A stretch of DNA of 64,000 bases, taken from NCBI GenBank assembly GCA_030682255.1, contig JAUXOK010000019.1, forward strand, positions 57,034 through 121,033, given 5' to 3'. Source of the DNA: Bacteroidota bacterium (GTDB lineage: Bacteria; Bacteroidota; Bacteroidia; NS11-12g; UBA955). Shown piece by piece: positions 43,920 to 53,664 of this stretch (its first letter is position 1; each line of letters begins with the position of its first letter). A program made the translations under genes and the position numbers. Under the pieces are notes generated by a model. The model was not told the DNA's origin. It saw nothing but the letters and a program-made list of their open reading frames with translations, and searched no databases.

Positions 43920-44810
43920 CTAATGCCAAGCAAAATAGGTCCTTATTTTGTCTGCAAGTTTTCTTACTTCTAGAGCGTTGAGGTTGATGAAAACGCCTGA
44001 AACTACAATTAACATACCTGTTAGCACACTAATTGGATAGGTGTCTTCAAATAGGAATTTGCCAATTAAAACTGCCCAAATGATGCCAACGTAGCTAACA
44101 CTGCTGATTCTTGCAGCCGAGTCTGATTGATAGGCTCTTGTGATATAGTATTGTCCAATTTGTGTAAAAATGCCCGTCCCAATCAAGAAAAGCCAGTCCA
44201 AGCCATCAGGTTGAATGATGGATTCTGGAAAAATAATCACCAAAATAAGTATCACTGGTAAAGCGACTAGTGGCTGGTAAAATATAATAACATCTGCATC
44301 CTCTCTGCCTTTCATGTTTCTAATGGCATTGTATGCCAATCCTGTGAAAAATGCACCTAAAACGCCAATTAAAAAATCAAAGGTGGAAACATCTGAAAAT
44401 CCTTTTACCATGATAACGCCTGTAATGGAAATGATAAATGATAGCCATTGAATGATTCTGACAGGTTCTTTGAGGAATAATAAGGCAATGATGGTCGTAA
44501 ATACTGGACTTAAATAATGTATAACGATTGCATTTGCCAGTGCCATTTGTTGTAGTGTATAAAAATAACACAATAAGCCAACTGCACCAAAAACGCCCCT
44601 AGCAATCAGAAATTTATGGTTCACTCCCAAAGGGTTGACTCTTTTTTTCTTTAAAATGATATAGCTAATGATCAAGGTTATAATTGCCCTAACTAAAATA
44701 ATTTCAATCACTGGAATATGCCCAATGTATTTGACACAAGCATTCATCAATGCAAATGATATGCTGGCAATCAACATAAGTTTTACACCATGAGTATACT
44801 TGATTTTCAA
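43920..44810 (-). CDS. EamA/DMT-superfamily transporter
   Basis: 296 residues, ten membrane segments in two EamA halves: first half about 8-135 (LMLIASISFALMNACVKYIG, IVIHYLSPVFTTIIALLFLK), second about 145-285 (FLIGVLGAFFTGLAYNAIRN, VSYVGIIWAVLIGKFLFEDT). Exports or imports small metabolites; substrate unknown. A TTG start at 44810 is 2 bases after the stop of the nucleotidyltransferase gene; the first ATG (44777) would cut into the first helix. Confidence 0.88.
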   Translation of the reverse strand: MKIKYTHGVKLMLIASISFALMNACVKYIGHIPVIEIILVRAIITLIISYIILKKKRVNPLGVNHKFLIARGVFGAVGLLCYFYTLQQMALANAIVIHYLSPVFTTIIALLFLKEPVRIIQWLSFIISITGVIMVKGFSDVSTFDFLIGVLGAFFTGLAYNAIRNMKGREDADVIIFYQPLVALPVILILVIIFPESIIQPDGLDWLFLIGTGIFTQIGQYYITRAYQSDSAARISSVSYVGIIWAVLIGKFLFEDTYPISVLTGMLIVVSGVFINLNALEVRKLADKIRTYFAWH

Positions 44811-44812
44811 AT

Positions 44813-45805
44813 TTAATTGAATTTAATTTCTGCGCTATCTCCCAAATTCAAACTTTGAACAGTGCCATGTAAGGATGCATCATTGCCAATAAGTGAGTGA
44901 CTTAATACAGCATTTTTTAATTCTGCAAATGGACCAATAATGGATTCTTTAATAATAGAGTAATCTATGATGGCATTTTCTCCAATACTGACGTTCGGAC
45001 CAATGATACTATTCGATATTTGGCATCCTTCGCCTATGTATACAGGGTCGATGATGATTGAGTTTTGGATGTTGTTTTTGTTTTTCTTGTTGTAATTACC
45101 TCTTTTTAAAAGTAATTCATTGGTTTGTAACAAGATTTCTTTTTTGCCACAATCAAACCAAAGATTAACATTGTAGGTGTTAAAGATTTTGCCTCCTGTT
45201 ACCATACACATCATGGCATCTGTTAAGTGAAACTCATTGTGTGTTTTGATATTGTTTTGAATGTTGTATTCCAAGCAATGCATCAATTCTTCTGTCTCAT
45301 TGATTTTGTAAATACCCACTAAAGCGAGGTTAGATTTGGGAATAGATGGTTTTTCAACCAGTTTTGTAATCGCACCGTTTTTGTCTACTTCTGCTACGCC
45401 AAACTGTCTGGGGTCGTCTACTTTTTTAACGCCTAAAATGGAATGTTGGTTTTGAATGATTTCTTGCCAGTTTACTTCGCAAATGGTGTCACCAAAAACA
45501 ATTAGAATAGGTTCGTTTTGTATCGCTTCTTTTGCAAGCCAAATGGCGTGTCCTGTACCTTTTTCAGATGTTTGTATCACAAAATTGGTTTTGATTTTTG
45601 GATAGTTTTTAGAAACGTATTCTTCTATCTTGTCGCCCAAATAACCAATGATAAATACAAAATCATCAATGCCTGCTTCAATTAACTGATCGATGATATG
45701 AGCTAAAATAGGCTTGCCAGCAACTGGAATCAATGATTTGGGTTGTGTATGTGTGTGTGGTCTGAGCCTAGTACCAATGCCTGCAACTGGAATAACTGCT
45801 TTCAT
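44813..45805 (-). CDS. Sugar-phosphate nucleotidyltransferase with left-handed beta-helix tail
   Basis: 330 residues. Joins a sugar 1-phosphate to an NTP. Signature at the N-terminus: AGIGTRLRPHTHTQPKSLIP then VAGKPILAHII; FGDTI is the metal-binding Asp loop (about residue 105). From about residue 255 hexapeptide repeats (IIDPVYIGEGCQISNSIIGP, NVSIGENAIIDYSIIKESII) form a left-handed beta-helix. Which nucleotide sugar it makes (glucose, mannose or other) is not decided by sequence. Upstream of the DMT transporter in one transcript. Confidence 0.88.
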   Translation of the reverse strand: MKAVIPVAGIGTRLRPHTHTQPKSLIPVAGKPILAHIIDQLIEAGIDDFVFIIGYLGDKIEEYVSKNYPKIKTNFVIQTSEKGTGHAIWLAKEAIQNEPILIVFGDTICEVNWQEIIQNQHSILGVKKVDDPRQFGVAEVDKNGAITKLVEKPSIPKSNLALVGIYKINETEELMHCLEYNIQNNIKTHNEFHLTDAMMCMVTGGKIFNTYNVNLWFDCGKKEILLQTNELLLKRGNYNKKNKNNIQNSIIIDPVYIGEGCQISNSIIGPNVSIGENAIIDYSIIKESIIGPFAELKNAVLSHSLIGNDASLHGTVQSLNLGDSAEIKFN

Positions 45806-45858
45806 AACGATAATTGATTTTCAAAAATATTGTTTTTTTGTTAGAATACAATTTTAAA

Positions 45859-47040
45859 TCAATATAAAAAGCCAAATAGATAAAGCGGGATGGTGTTTTC
45901 TGCACCAATTTCGATATCGTCTTTAACGGTAAAAATGTTTTCGCCTTTAATTACTTTTTTGTTTTTACCTCCTATTTCAAATCTGTAATCGCCTGTTTTG
46001 TAATCTACGTCTTTGTCTAAAAATATTTCATTTTCAAATTTGATTTGATTCACAAAGAAACTCTCTCTTAAACTGCCAATATCTGTTTTGGCGCCAACAA
46101 GTGTGTCGTATAAATTAGGGTTCGACAACAACATTTTGTCGGGTTTTGTGAGGTTGCTCATGCTGGTTTGCGGATAATTGATATGGGTAATCAATTCTGA
46201 TTTGTTGAGGTAATGGAGGTAATTAACCAAGGTGTTTCTATTGATGCCAACCGACTGTGCCACTCTCGTTACATTAAAGTCAAAAGGTGGATTCTGTGCC
46301 ACAGTGAGTAGTATGTCCATCAGTTTGTAGTATTGACCACCTTGATAGCCAGTAATGGTGTTAAAATCTACTTCAAGGATGTATTTGATGATTTGAGAAA
46401 GACTGACTTGATAATTTCTGTTTTTCTCTAAAAAAAATGGATAATAACCCGTTTTGAGATATTCTTTGAAATATTGAATAGGTCGGCATTTTTGTAGAAT
46501 CTCAGATGATATTTCTCGGTGATTTTTTGCAATTGTTTCTAAACTAAGCGGTTCGAAATGAATTTGATGTTTCAAAAAAAGATATTCTCTAAAACTCAGT
46601 CCAGGCATTTTGTACATCAATGCCCTGCGACTTAAGTCTGCGCCTTTGTGGTCGATTTGAATAAGGGAAGAGCCAGAAAATAACACATTGATTCTGGGTT
46701 CAAAATCGTAAATATTTTTTAAGAATATACTCCAGTTGGGCAGTTTATGAACTTCGTCAAAATACAAGTATTCTCCTCCAATGGCAGTGAATTCGTTGGC
46801 TAAATCTACAGGTGTTTTCTTAGCAAAATAAAAATCGTCTAATGTCACATAAAGCACTTTGTGTCCTTTGCCTTGTAGCATTTTGAGCTCTTGCAACATT
46901 CTTGTTGTCTTGCCTGTGCCTCTCGAACCTAAAAGTCCGTTCAACCTCCATTGATAATTGATGCCTTGCGGTGCATTTCTTATCATTTTGGTTTGTACAC
47001 CAGAGATTAGGGCGTTTGATTTGCTGAACAATTCTTCCAT
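45859..47040 (-). CDS. AAA ATPase (AAA_14 with DUF4143-like C-terminal part)
   Basis: 393 residues from the ATG at 47040. Walker A GSRGTGKTT (about residues 38-46), Walker B YLYFDEVHKLPNW, sensor-like NVLFSGSS. After the ATPase domain is a winged-helix-like part (VTRVAQSVGINRNTLVNYLH) and a nuclease-like beta domain (FENEIFLDKDVDYKTGDYRF, FEIGGKNKKVI). The family is widespread and of unclear role. Isolated gene; no partner suggesting a defence system is beside it. Confidence 0.82.
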   Translation of the reverse strand: MEELFSKSNALISGVQTKMIRNAPQGINYQWRLNGLLGSRGTGKTTRMLQELKMLQGKGHKVLYVTLDDFYFAKKTPVDLANEFTAIGGEYLYFDEVHKLPNWSIFLKNIYDFEPRINVLFSGSSLIQIDHKGADLSRRALMYKMPGLSFREYLFLKHQIHFEPLSLETIAKNHREISSEILQKCRPIQYFKEYLKTGYYPFFLEKNRNYQVSLSQIIKYILEVDFNTITGYQGGQYYKLMDILLTVAQNPPFDFNVTRVAQSVGINRNTLVNYLHYLNKSELITHINYPQTSMSNLTKPDKMLLSNPNLYDTLVGAKTDIGSLRESFFVNQIKFENEIFLDKDVDYKTGDYRFEIGGKNKKVIKGENIFTVKDDIEIGAENTIPLYLFGFLY

Positions 47041-47262
47041 TTTGCTGCTTTTCAACCACAAAATTACGTATTTTTGCTTAATATAAAAACTATTTTTTAC
47101 ATATTTTCATTAATTAACTAATCAAAAAACATTAAAAACGCTTAATTATTTAAGCAAAATTAACTAAAATTGTTTGTTTAAATAATCAATATTGCGATTT
47201 TTAAACCGTTGTTTATTTGAAAATGCGATCTAACAAATTCGTATTCTCTCTGTTTTTTTACT

Positions 47263-47270
47263 TATTTTTG
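47263..47270 (+). promoter_or_regulatory. Bacteroidota -7 box TATTTTTG upstream of trpS
   Basis: Perfect TAnnTTTG match ending 11 bases before the trpS ATG. No clear -33 box at normal spacing. Confidence 0.45.
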
Positions 47271-47281
47271 CCTCATAAGTT

Positions 47282-48286
47282 ATGGAAAGAGTTGTTAGTG
47301 GTATTAGACCAACTGGTAAGTTACATCTAGGGAATTACTTTGGAGCGGTCCGAAATTTTTTAAAGATGCAAAATGAATGTGATTCGTTTTTCTTCATAGC
47401 CGACTACCATTCTTTAACAACCCACCCCAATCCTGTGGATTTGCACCAATCGGTTAAACATGTATTAGCGGAGTATATCGCATTGGGTTTAGATCCTAAT
47501 AAATGCACTTTATATCTTCAGAGTGATTTGCCTCAAACGGCCGAACTTTATCTTTTTTTAAATATGAATGCCTACTTAGGTGAATTGGAAAGGGTAACAT
47601 CATTCAAAGAGAAAATCAGAAATCAACCCAATAATATCAATGCGGGTTTATTAACCTATCCGGTTTTAATGGCAGCGGATATTTTGTTACACAAAGGCGA
47701 AAAAGTGCCAGTGGGCAAAGACCAAGAACAACATTTGGAAATGGCAAGAACTTTTGGTAATAGATTCAATAGATTATATAACACAGAGTATTTTCCTGAA
47801 CCACAAGCCTTTGGTTTTATGGGTGAGTTGGTGAAAGTGCCTGGTTTGTCTGGTCAAGGTAAAATGAGCAAAAGTGCGGGAGAATCGGATTGTATTTACC
47901 TTTCGGAAGAAGCTGCTGTTTTGAATAAAAAAATCATGAAAGCGGTTACTGTAACCGTTGAGGGAGCAACAGAATTTGGTTCAGAAAAACCAGAGGCGGT
48001 TCAAAATTTATTTGATTTGATGAAATTAGTTGCAACAGAGGATGTTTTAGCGCATTTTGAAAAAACATTTTATGATGGAACTATTCGTTTTGGAGATATG
48101 AAAAAACAATTGGCAGAGGACATGGAGAATTTTATAAAACCGATGAGAAATGCCATTCAAGATGTTTTAGCCAATCAGGAATTGATTAGCAAAGTTGCCA
48201 AAATGGGCGCAGAAAAAGCCTCTGAAAGTGCGAATAAAACCATCAAAGAAGTGAGGGAAATTATAGGGTTCAAGAAGTTTTATTAA
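47282..48286 (+). CDS. trpS: Tryptophan--tRNA ligase
   Basis: 334-residue class I synthetase. HIGH-type motif in GIRPTGKLHLGNYFGAV (residues 7-23), KMSKS at 194-198 in GQGKMSKSAG, and the Trp-binding block GKDQEQHLEMAR (145-156). Length normal. The next gene overlaps the stop by one base (TAATG). Confidence 0.97.
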   Translation: MERVVSGIRPTGKLHLGNYFGAVRNFLKMQNECDSFFFIADYHSLTTHPNPVDLHQSVKHVLAEYIALGLDPNKCTLYLQSDLPQTAELYLFLNMNAYLGELERVTSFKEKIRNQPNNINAGLLTYPVLMAADILLHKGEKVPVGKDQEQHLEMARTFGNRFNRLYNTEYFPEPQAFGFMGELVKVPGLSGQGKMSKSAGESDCIYLSEEAAVLNKKIMKAVTVTVEGATEFGSEKPEAVQNLFDLMKLVATEDVLAHFEKTFYDGTIRFGDMKKQLAEDMENFIKPMRNAIQDVLANQELISKVAKMGAEKASESANKTIKEVREIIGFKKFY

Positions 48287-48792
48287 TGTTTTCTGTTATT
48301 AAACATAAGGCTTTAAGTTTTTTAAAAAAACACCCTTTCATTTTTGTGCTTTATGTTTTGATTGCGTTTTTATATGTAGGGCAATTGATATTAAGAATGG
48401 AAATAACGCCATTGGGCTATTTTTCGCTTTATAGTCAACCGATGTTGCCTCAAGACGCTTATGTACAAAATTTGCCATTCGATAAAATAAAGAATCAACC
48501 GATTGATATTTATAACACAGCAGGCACCTCGTTTTTAATACTTGAAATATTGCCAACTCGCTACGAGGTTTTATCAAATGCTCCTTTTTGCAATCCTGCT
48601 TATGATAAGTTGAAGCAATTTGGTATGTCTTTTAATAATGAGGAATGTCAAAATTTAAAAAGTTTTGAAGATTGGTTTTATACGTATTGTAAAAGTCGGA
48701 ACTTGGAAATGCCATCTAGGGAGGATTTTGAGGTAAGGCAATGTTATTTTAAAAATGGAAAACTACTTTCAAGTGCGCCAATTGTTAAATAA
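48286..48792 (+). CDS. Single-pass membrane protein of unknown function
   Basis: 168 residues: a membrane helix at about 18-36 (FIFVLYVLIAFLYVGQLIL), then an extracytoplasmic part with four Cys (FCNPAYDKLKQ, ECQNLKSF, YCKSRN, QCYFKN) that could form disulfides. Its start overlaps the trpS stop and its end overlaps the next gene by 38 bases. Likely partner of the multi-pass protein that follows. Confidence 0.65.
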   Translation: MFSVIKHKALSFLKKHPFIFVLYVLIAFLYVGQLILRMEITPLGYFSLYSQPMLPQDAYVQNLPFDKIKNQPIDIYNTAGTSFLILEILPTRYEVLSNAPFCNPAYDKLKQFGMSFNNEECQNLKSFEDWFYTYCKSRNLEMPSREDFEVRQCYFKNGKLLSSAPIVK

Positions 48793-49603
48793 AATATCTA
48801 CACTTGATTTTTTTTCATACAAACGAATTGTATTGCTTGTGCTTTTATTGGCCATGATATGGTTCAATTATTCTGGGATGGGTTTGCATCATGTATGGAA
48901 TTCTCCGTTTGATTTCAAGGGCGCAGATTTTACTTATTTTTTAGTCTATAAACTAGGGCTTAATCGTCTTGTATTACATAGTTATACAAGCGCAATGTTT
49001 TTTGATGTGTTATTGATTTTTTCATTGATAATGGCTTTAATTTGGATAAAAAACAAGTTTTTTGTGATTGTTTCTGCTGTTTTGATGCTGATTTATCACA
49101 TACTTCTAAATGCCAAAATGGGTTATCATGCCCATCATTTGTTTGGTTTTCATTTTGCTTTGTTTCCTTTTTGTTTTGGAGCAATCAATGCATTACCTGC
49201 TTTTTATTTGTCGCGATATCTGGCATGTTTAACCTATTTTTTCGCTGGATTTTTTAAATTGTACCACAAGGGGTGGTCTGTTATTGGTAGTTTTTCTGAG
49301 ATCTTTCAAAACCAACATGCCGCTTATTTTTATTTCCATCCAAATAGTTTTTTAAAACACATCGGACATTTTTTAAATACTTATCCTGCCATTGGTTTTA
49401 TGCTTTATTTGTCTGCTATGTTATTGCAATTGTCTTTTATTTTGGGGTTTTTCACTAGGCGTTTTGATAAGGTTTTGGCATTCTCTATATTAGGATTTCA
49501 TTTGATGGATTGGTATTTGATGAACTTGGGCGTATTTATGGGAATGACCGTTATGATGTGGTTGTTTTTGTTTAAGCCTCAGCGAAACATTTCCACAATT
49601 TAA
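48755..49603 (+). CDS. Multi-pass membrane protein, HTTM-like
   Basis: 282 residues with about seven membrane helices (IVLLVLLLAMIWFNYSGM, VVSAVLMLIYHILLNAKMGY, IGFMLYLSAMLLQLSFILGF, VFMGMTVMMWLFLF). The His-rich loop GYHAHHLFGFHFALFPF and the C-terminal GFHLMDWYLMNLGVF resemble the HTTM domain shared with vitamin-K-dependent carboxylase, but the match is partial. ATG at 48755 lies inside the preceding gene (38-base overlap). Confidence 0.6.
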   Translation: MENYFQVRQLLNKISTLDFFSYKRIVLLVLLLAMIWFNYSGMGLHHVWNSPFDFKGADFTYFLVYKLGLNRLVLHSYTSAMFFDVLLIFSLIMALIWIKNKFFVIVSAVLMLIYHILLNAKMGYHAHHLFGFHFALFPFCFGAINALPAFYLSRYLACLTYFFAGFFKLYHKGWSVIGSFSEIFQNQHAAYFYFHPNSFLKHIGHFLNTYPAIGFMLYLSAMLLQLSFILGFFTRRFDKVLAFSILGFHLMDWYLMNLGVFMGMTVMMWLFLFKPQRNISTI

Positions 49604-49634
49604 ATTTATGTTAATTTTTTTTGAATTAATTCAA

Positions 49635-49642
49635 TAAGTTTG
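49635..49642 (+). promoter_or_regulatory. Bacteroidota -7 box TAAGTTTG upstream of the deoxynucleoside kinase gene
   Basis: Perfect TAnnTTTG match followed by CAG, ending 7 bases before the ATG at 49650: near-leaderless arrangement. Confidence 0.45.
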
Positions 49643-49649
49643 CAGTCTA

Positions 49650-50288
49650 ATGTCTAAAACAAATAATAATATTCAGCATATTGCCGTTGCCGGAAACATA
49701 GGTAGTGGCAAAACAACACTTGCTCATTTATTATCAAAACACTATGGTTGGGAAGTTCAGTTGGAAGATATGGACGACAATCCTTATATCACTGATTTTT
49801 ATGATGATATGCAGCGCTGGAGTTTCAACCTACAAGTTTATTTTTTGAATGTAAGGTTTAATAACATCCAAAAAATCCGAAAAAATCAAAAGCCTGTTAT
49901 TCAAGATAGAACCATTTATGAAGATGCCAGAATTTTTGCACCCAATCTTCATGCAATGGGTTTGATGAGTACACGCGACTACGATAATTATATTGCATTG
50001 TTCGAGTCTCTAAACCAAATGATTCAACCACCAGATTTGTTAATTTATTTAAGAGGATCAATACCTACACTTGTTAAACAGATTCAACAAAGAGGTAGAG
50101 ATTATGAAGATAGCATTAGATTGGATTATTTAAAACGTTTGAACGAACGTTATGAAGCTTGGATTACAACCTATAAGCAAGGCAGAGTTTTAATTTTAGA
50201 CATTGATGAAATTGATTTTGCCAACGATGCCAACGATGCCAATCAGGTAATCAATAAAATTGAAGCTGAATTAAACGGCTTATTTTAG
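49650..50288 (+). CDS. Deoxynucleoside kinase
   Basis: 212 residues. Salvages deoxynucleosides by 5'-phosphorylation. P-loop GNIGSGKTT (15-23), the ED..DN block LEDMDDNPYITDF (38-50), DRT (86-88; DRS in most relatives) in VIQDRTIYEDARIFA, and the lid RGRDYEDSI. Near the C-terminus a 9-base repeat (GCCAACGAT, 50220 onward) gives NDANDAN, a small tandem expansion. Confidence 0.88.
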   Translation: MSKTNNNIQHIAVAGNIGSGKTTLAHLLSKHYGWEVQLEDMDDNPYITDFYDDMQRWSFNLQVYFLNVRFNNIQKIRKNQKPVIQDRTIYEDARIFAPNLHAMGLMSTRDYDNYIALFESLNQMIQPPDLLIYLRGSIPTLVKQIQQRGRDYEDSIRLDYLKRLNERYEAWITTYKQGRVLILDIDEIDFANDANDANQVINKIEAELNGLF

Positions 50289-50934
50289 ATTATTCTTTGT
50301 AACAAGTACTCGTTTTTCAGAGAATTACTGCTACCATACAAATGTTTCTCATTTTGGCGCTGCAAGGGTATATGTTATTATCTCTCAATTGGAAATTTTT
50401 GAGCATCTGATTAACCCCATACCCACTGCCACATAAATTCATAATAATACGAAAATTAGAATCGGAGCCATTTGCACCTTTATTAAATTTGACTTTTAAA
50501 TGCAGATTTTTCAGGGAAACCAGAAGGGAAGTTCAGCAAGTGGACTTGCTGAAATCACCCGCAGTGGTCTGAAAAATCAAGTAAGAAGTCTAAATTTAAT
50601 ATGGTGCTAGCTTTTTTTACTCATTCTTGTTTTTTTGTTTTATTGCATTCGTGAGGTCGCTTTGTTGTTTAGCTTCGCTGCTACTTCGTGGTCTTTTTTT
50701 GGCAATGAACTAAGCTTTGCTTACTCATCATTACAATTAAAAAAAATAAATAAATGATAAAAAAAAGAAAAAAAATAGGTCTGAATAGCAGGTGTCGTTG
50801 CTAGGTTTTTTAATGATTTTCTTTATGTTTGATTTACTTAAATAAGTATAACACTATAATATATGTTAGTTTTTTAATTTAGTAAGGTTTTTTAGTAGAA
50901 CCTTTTAGTGTTTTTTTTAAAATTAAAATTATCT
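50289..50934. other. Gene-free AT-rich region with a nested inverted-repeat element
   Basis: About 650 bases without a supported gene. It holds the element at 50482-50600. Downstream to 50934 are poly-A and T-rich tracts and words such as GGTCGCTTTG and GCTTCGCTGC that suggest decayed sequence. Confidence 0.5.
50482..50600. repeat. MITE-like or structured-RNA element with three nested inverted repeats
   Basis: Outer arms ATTAAATTTGACTT (50482-50495) / AAGTCTAAATTTAAT (50586-50600, one extra base); middle arms GATTTTTCAG (50505-50514) / CTGAAAAATC (50569-50578); inner hairpin TTCAGCAAGT gg ACTTGCTGAA (50532-50553). All three share one centre, so the whole 119 bases can fold into one long stem. 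Confidence 0.7.
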
Positions 50935-53664
50935 CTACCATACAAATGTTTCCTCGTCCTCTTGACCCGTTTTCTTAATTTTATAAACCAATGTCAACAT
51001 AAAAAATTGTGTCAATTGGTTTTCTTGATATATGGAAATTGTATTACCCATTGCTGTTCGCATGATGGATGTATTTTTGTTTAAAATATCATATGCCGAT
51101 AATTTAAGATTGTATTTACCTTTTTTATCAATGGGTTGTTGTAAATAAGCACTCCAAACTGGTATTATCTTTCCGATATTTGGAATATTCCTTTGGTCTG
51201 ATAGCGAAAAATCGGTACTGATTTCAAGGCCAAATCTTAGGATTGTGCGCAAGGAAATATCATAAGAATTGGTGATTTGACTGAAGTTGTTAAATTCATT
51301 CAACGAGTTTTTTGATTTCAAATAATTGATGCTTGCGCTGATTGAAAGTTCCAAACTATCAGAATCTGCAATGGTTAGCGATGGGTAAATTGAGATTTGA
51401 TTGCGATTATTAAAACCCTTGATGTTGTTAATCAAAAAAGGTTGTTCTGATAGATTTTGAGTAATATACAGCGATGATGATAGCGTTTTAAATAGCTCTT
51501 TAGATGCACTGATATAGTAATTGAAATTTCTTTTGCCGCTTATGTTTTCGGGAGAGTTAATCAAAATGCCTTCGTTGTTAAATTTTGTAGCGTTGATGTG
51601 TGCATTTTCATAAGCAGAATATCTAGCATTTAAATAAATAACTTTAAAACCTTTAACCTTGTATAAGGATGAATACAGATTGGCGGAATAAACTTCTTCT
51701 GGTTTTAAACTGATATTGCCTGTTGTTCTTTCAAAGTTGTTGTTTAGATTCAAAACTGGCATCAATTGTCTCACAGTTGGGAAGTTAATGGATTTGTTTA
51801 ATCTAATGGAGGTGTAGTATTTTTTATTGACATATTTACTGAAATTCAAATGTGGCATCCAAACATCATAACTTTTAGATAACTGCGAGCCAGTATTTTG
51901 ACTGTTGATGTATAAATTGAGATACGTTACACCTGCATTGAAATAAGTGCCCGTTTTATAATAACTTAAATAAGGTTTCACACTGTGTTGTATCAGTTTT
52001 GTGTTGAAATCTGTACTCAATGAGTCAATTTTATTTTCATACGTTTGTTCAAAGGTGTTTTGCAATCTGTTGTTTGCAGCAAATCCATCAAAATTGGCTT
52101 GATTGTTCTGTTCCCAACGGTCTAAATTTAGGTTCAAAACTAATTTTTTGTAAAGTGGCATCGAACCCCCAATTTTAAATAAAAATTCCGATAAATTTGT
52201 CTTTCTATCGTATTGATTATTGAATGTATCAATGGTGTTTTCGGTAAATTGATTCGTGTTTTCTTGATTTTGATCTAATATAAAATTACCCCCAAGATTG
52301 TAACTGTAGTATTTGTTTTTTCTGTAGTTTTTTGAATAAGAACTTTTCAGATTGATGTATTGGTTTTTTGATAAACTATTTAAATCGCTGAAATTATCAT
52401 TGATATTGGTTTGATTTAATGCCAATCGGTTGAAAGATTTGGTTTTATTGGTAGTTTCGTTACCACTTAATTCTAGCCCTGCACTAAAAGAACCAGTACT
52501 GTCAAATTGTTGGGTATAGCTGGTTTCAAATTTCAGTCGATGTATTTTGCCATCCATATAGCTAGAATCTTGACTGGTTCTGTTAGTGCTATCATTTAGA
52601 GCTGTAAAATTATTGGATGAAGATATGCTATTAAAGAAATTGTTGTTTGAAAAAAGATTAACAGATAATTTTCTTTTTTTAGAAAACTCATTGAAATAGG
52701 TCAAACCGCCATTTATTTTATTGTTGATATTACCTTCGTTTCTGTTTCTATAAAAGTATCTTGTTCCGTCATCTGAGCCCCCAGAGTTTCTATTAACATC
52801 GTCTGCATTATGCCAATTATCGAACCCGAAATCAAAACCAGTTTCGTTGATGTTGTTGCCATTGATGATAAAAGAAACCTTTCTGTCGTTTTTAAAATTA
52901 TTTAAACGTATGCCACTCTCATATCTGTTTTTATTACCATAACCTGCCATCACATCGCCAAACAAACCATTTTTTGCGCCTTTTTTTAGCTTCAGATTTA
53001 TCACACTGGTTTGCTCGCCTTCATTGCCGCCTTGTTCTTTGTTTTCTTCGTATACCTGCACGGTTTCTATCATGTCTGCATTTAAGTTTTTAGAAACTAA
53101 GCCTGGATTATTGCCAAAAAAATCTGAACCATCTACCATTATTTTTGTCACTTTTTGCCCATTTACTTTTATTTCACCTTTTACATTCACCTCAAAACCT
53201 GGTATTTTTTTAAACAATTGCGCCACATCGCTTCCGGGCATCACTTTAAATCGCGAAGCATTGATTTCTATCGTGTCGCCCTTCATGCTGATTGCAGCTT
53301 TTTTGACCCCCACTGCCGAAAACGTAACCAAGGATGGTGTGAGTTTTAATCCCTCTAATGAGTAAAACATCCATTCGGAAGTTGCCATTTCATATTTTTT
53401 AACTTTATCCTCATAACCCATAACACTTACAATGATAATGAGCGAATCTTTTGATTTAGCGTTTAGAGAAAAATTGCCATTGGGGGTTGTAAACCCAAAG
53501 TTAATAAGAGATGTATCCTTAGCACGGTAAACACAAACGGAAACGTCTTTGATAGGTTTGCCTGAAGCAGAATCAATGACACTGCCCTTAAAATACCTTG
53601 TGTAGGTTTGGGCTTTTAAACCGAATGAGGTAAACAAGATAACGAATAGTAGGATTAATCTCAT
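50935..53664 (-). CDS. TonB-dependent-receptor-like outer-membrane beta-barrel protein
   Basis: 909 residues. Signal MRLILLFVILFTSFGLKAQ, carboxypeptidase-regulatory-like domain about 22-105 (FKGSVIDSASGKPIKDVSVC), plug-like domain about 120-230 (PGSDVAQLFKKIPGFEVNVK, VNGQKVTKIMVDGSDFFGNN), then a long barrel rich in Asn/Ser/Tyr. This is the 'outer membrane beta-barrel family' form of TonB receptor, common in Bacteroidota; the ligand is unknown. The C-terminus (LTLVYKIKKTGQEDEETFVW) extends a little past the last strand. Divergent from the lipoprotein gene at 54005. Confidence 0.85.
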   Translation of the reverse strand: MRLILLFVILFTSFGLKAQTYTRYFKGSVIDSASGKPIKDVSVCVYRAKDTSLINFGFTTPNGNFSLNAKSKDSLIIIVSVMGYEDKVKKYEMATSEWMFYSLEGLKLTPSLVTFSAVGVKKAAISMKGDTIEINASRFKVMPGSDVAQLFKKIPGFEVNVKGEIKVNGQKVTKIMVDGSDFFGNNPGLVSKNLNADMIETVQVYEENKEQGGNEGEQTSVINLKLKKGAKNGLFGDVMAGYGNKNRYESGIRLNNFKNDRKVSFIINGNNINETGFDFGFDNWHNADDVNRNSGGSDDGTRYFYRNRNEGNINNKINGGLTYFNEFSKKRKLSVNLFSNNNFFNSISSSNNFTALNDSTNRTSQDSSYMDGKIHRLKFETSYTQQFDSTGSFSAGLELSGNETTNKTKSFNRLALNQTNINDNFSDLNSLSKNQYINLKSSYSKNYRKNKYYSYNLGGNFILDQNQENTNQFTENTIDTFNNQYDRKTNLSEFLFKIGGSMPLYKKLVLNLNLDRWEQNNQANFDGFAANNRLQNTFEQTYENKIDSLSTDFNTKLIQHSVKPYLSYYKTGTYFNAGVTYLNLYINSQNTGSQLSKSYDVWMPHLNFSKYVNKKYYTSIRLNKSINFPTVRQLMPVLNLNNNFERTTGNISLKPEEVYSANLYSSLYKVKGFKVIYLNARYSAYENAHINATKFNNEGILINSPENISGKRNFNYYISASKELFKTLSSSLYITQNLSEQPFLINNIKGFNNRNQISIYPSLTIADSDSLELSISASINYLKSKNSLNEFNNFSQITNSYDISLRTILRFGLEISTDFSLSDQRNIPNIGKIIPVWSAYLQQPIDKKGKYNLKLSAYDILNKNTSIMRTAMGNTISIYQENQLTQFFMLTLVYKIKKTGQEDEETFVW

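Noticed and set aside
45859..47040. Defence-system ATPase
   Set aside because: The AAA_14/DUF4143-like family is common outside defence loci, and neither neighbour (nucleotidyltransferase for sugars, trpS) is defence-related.
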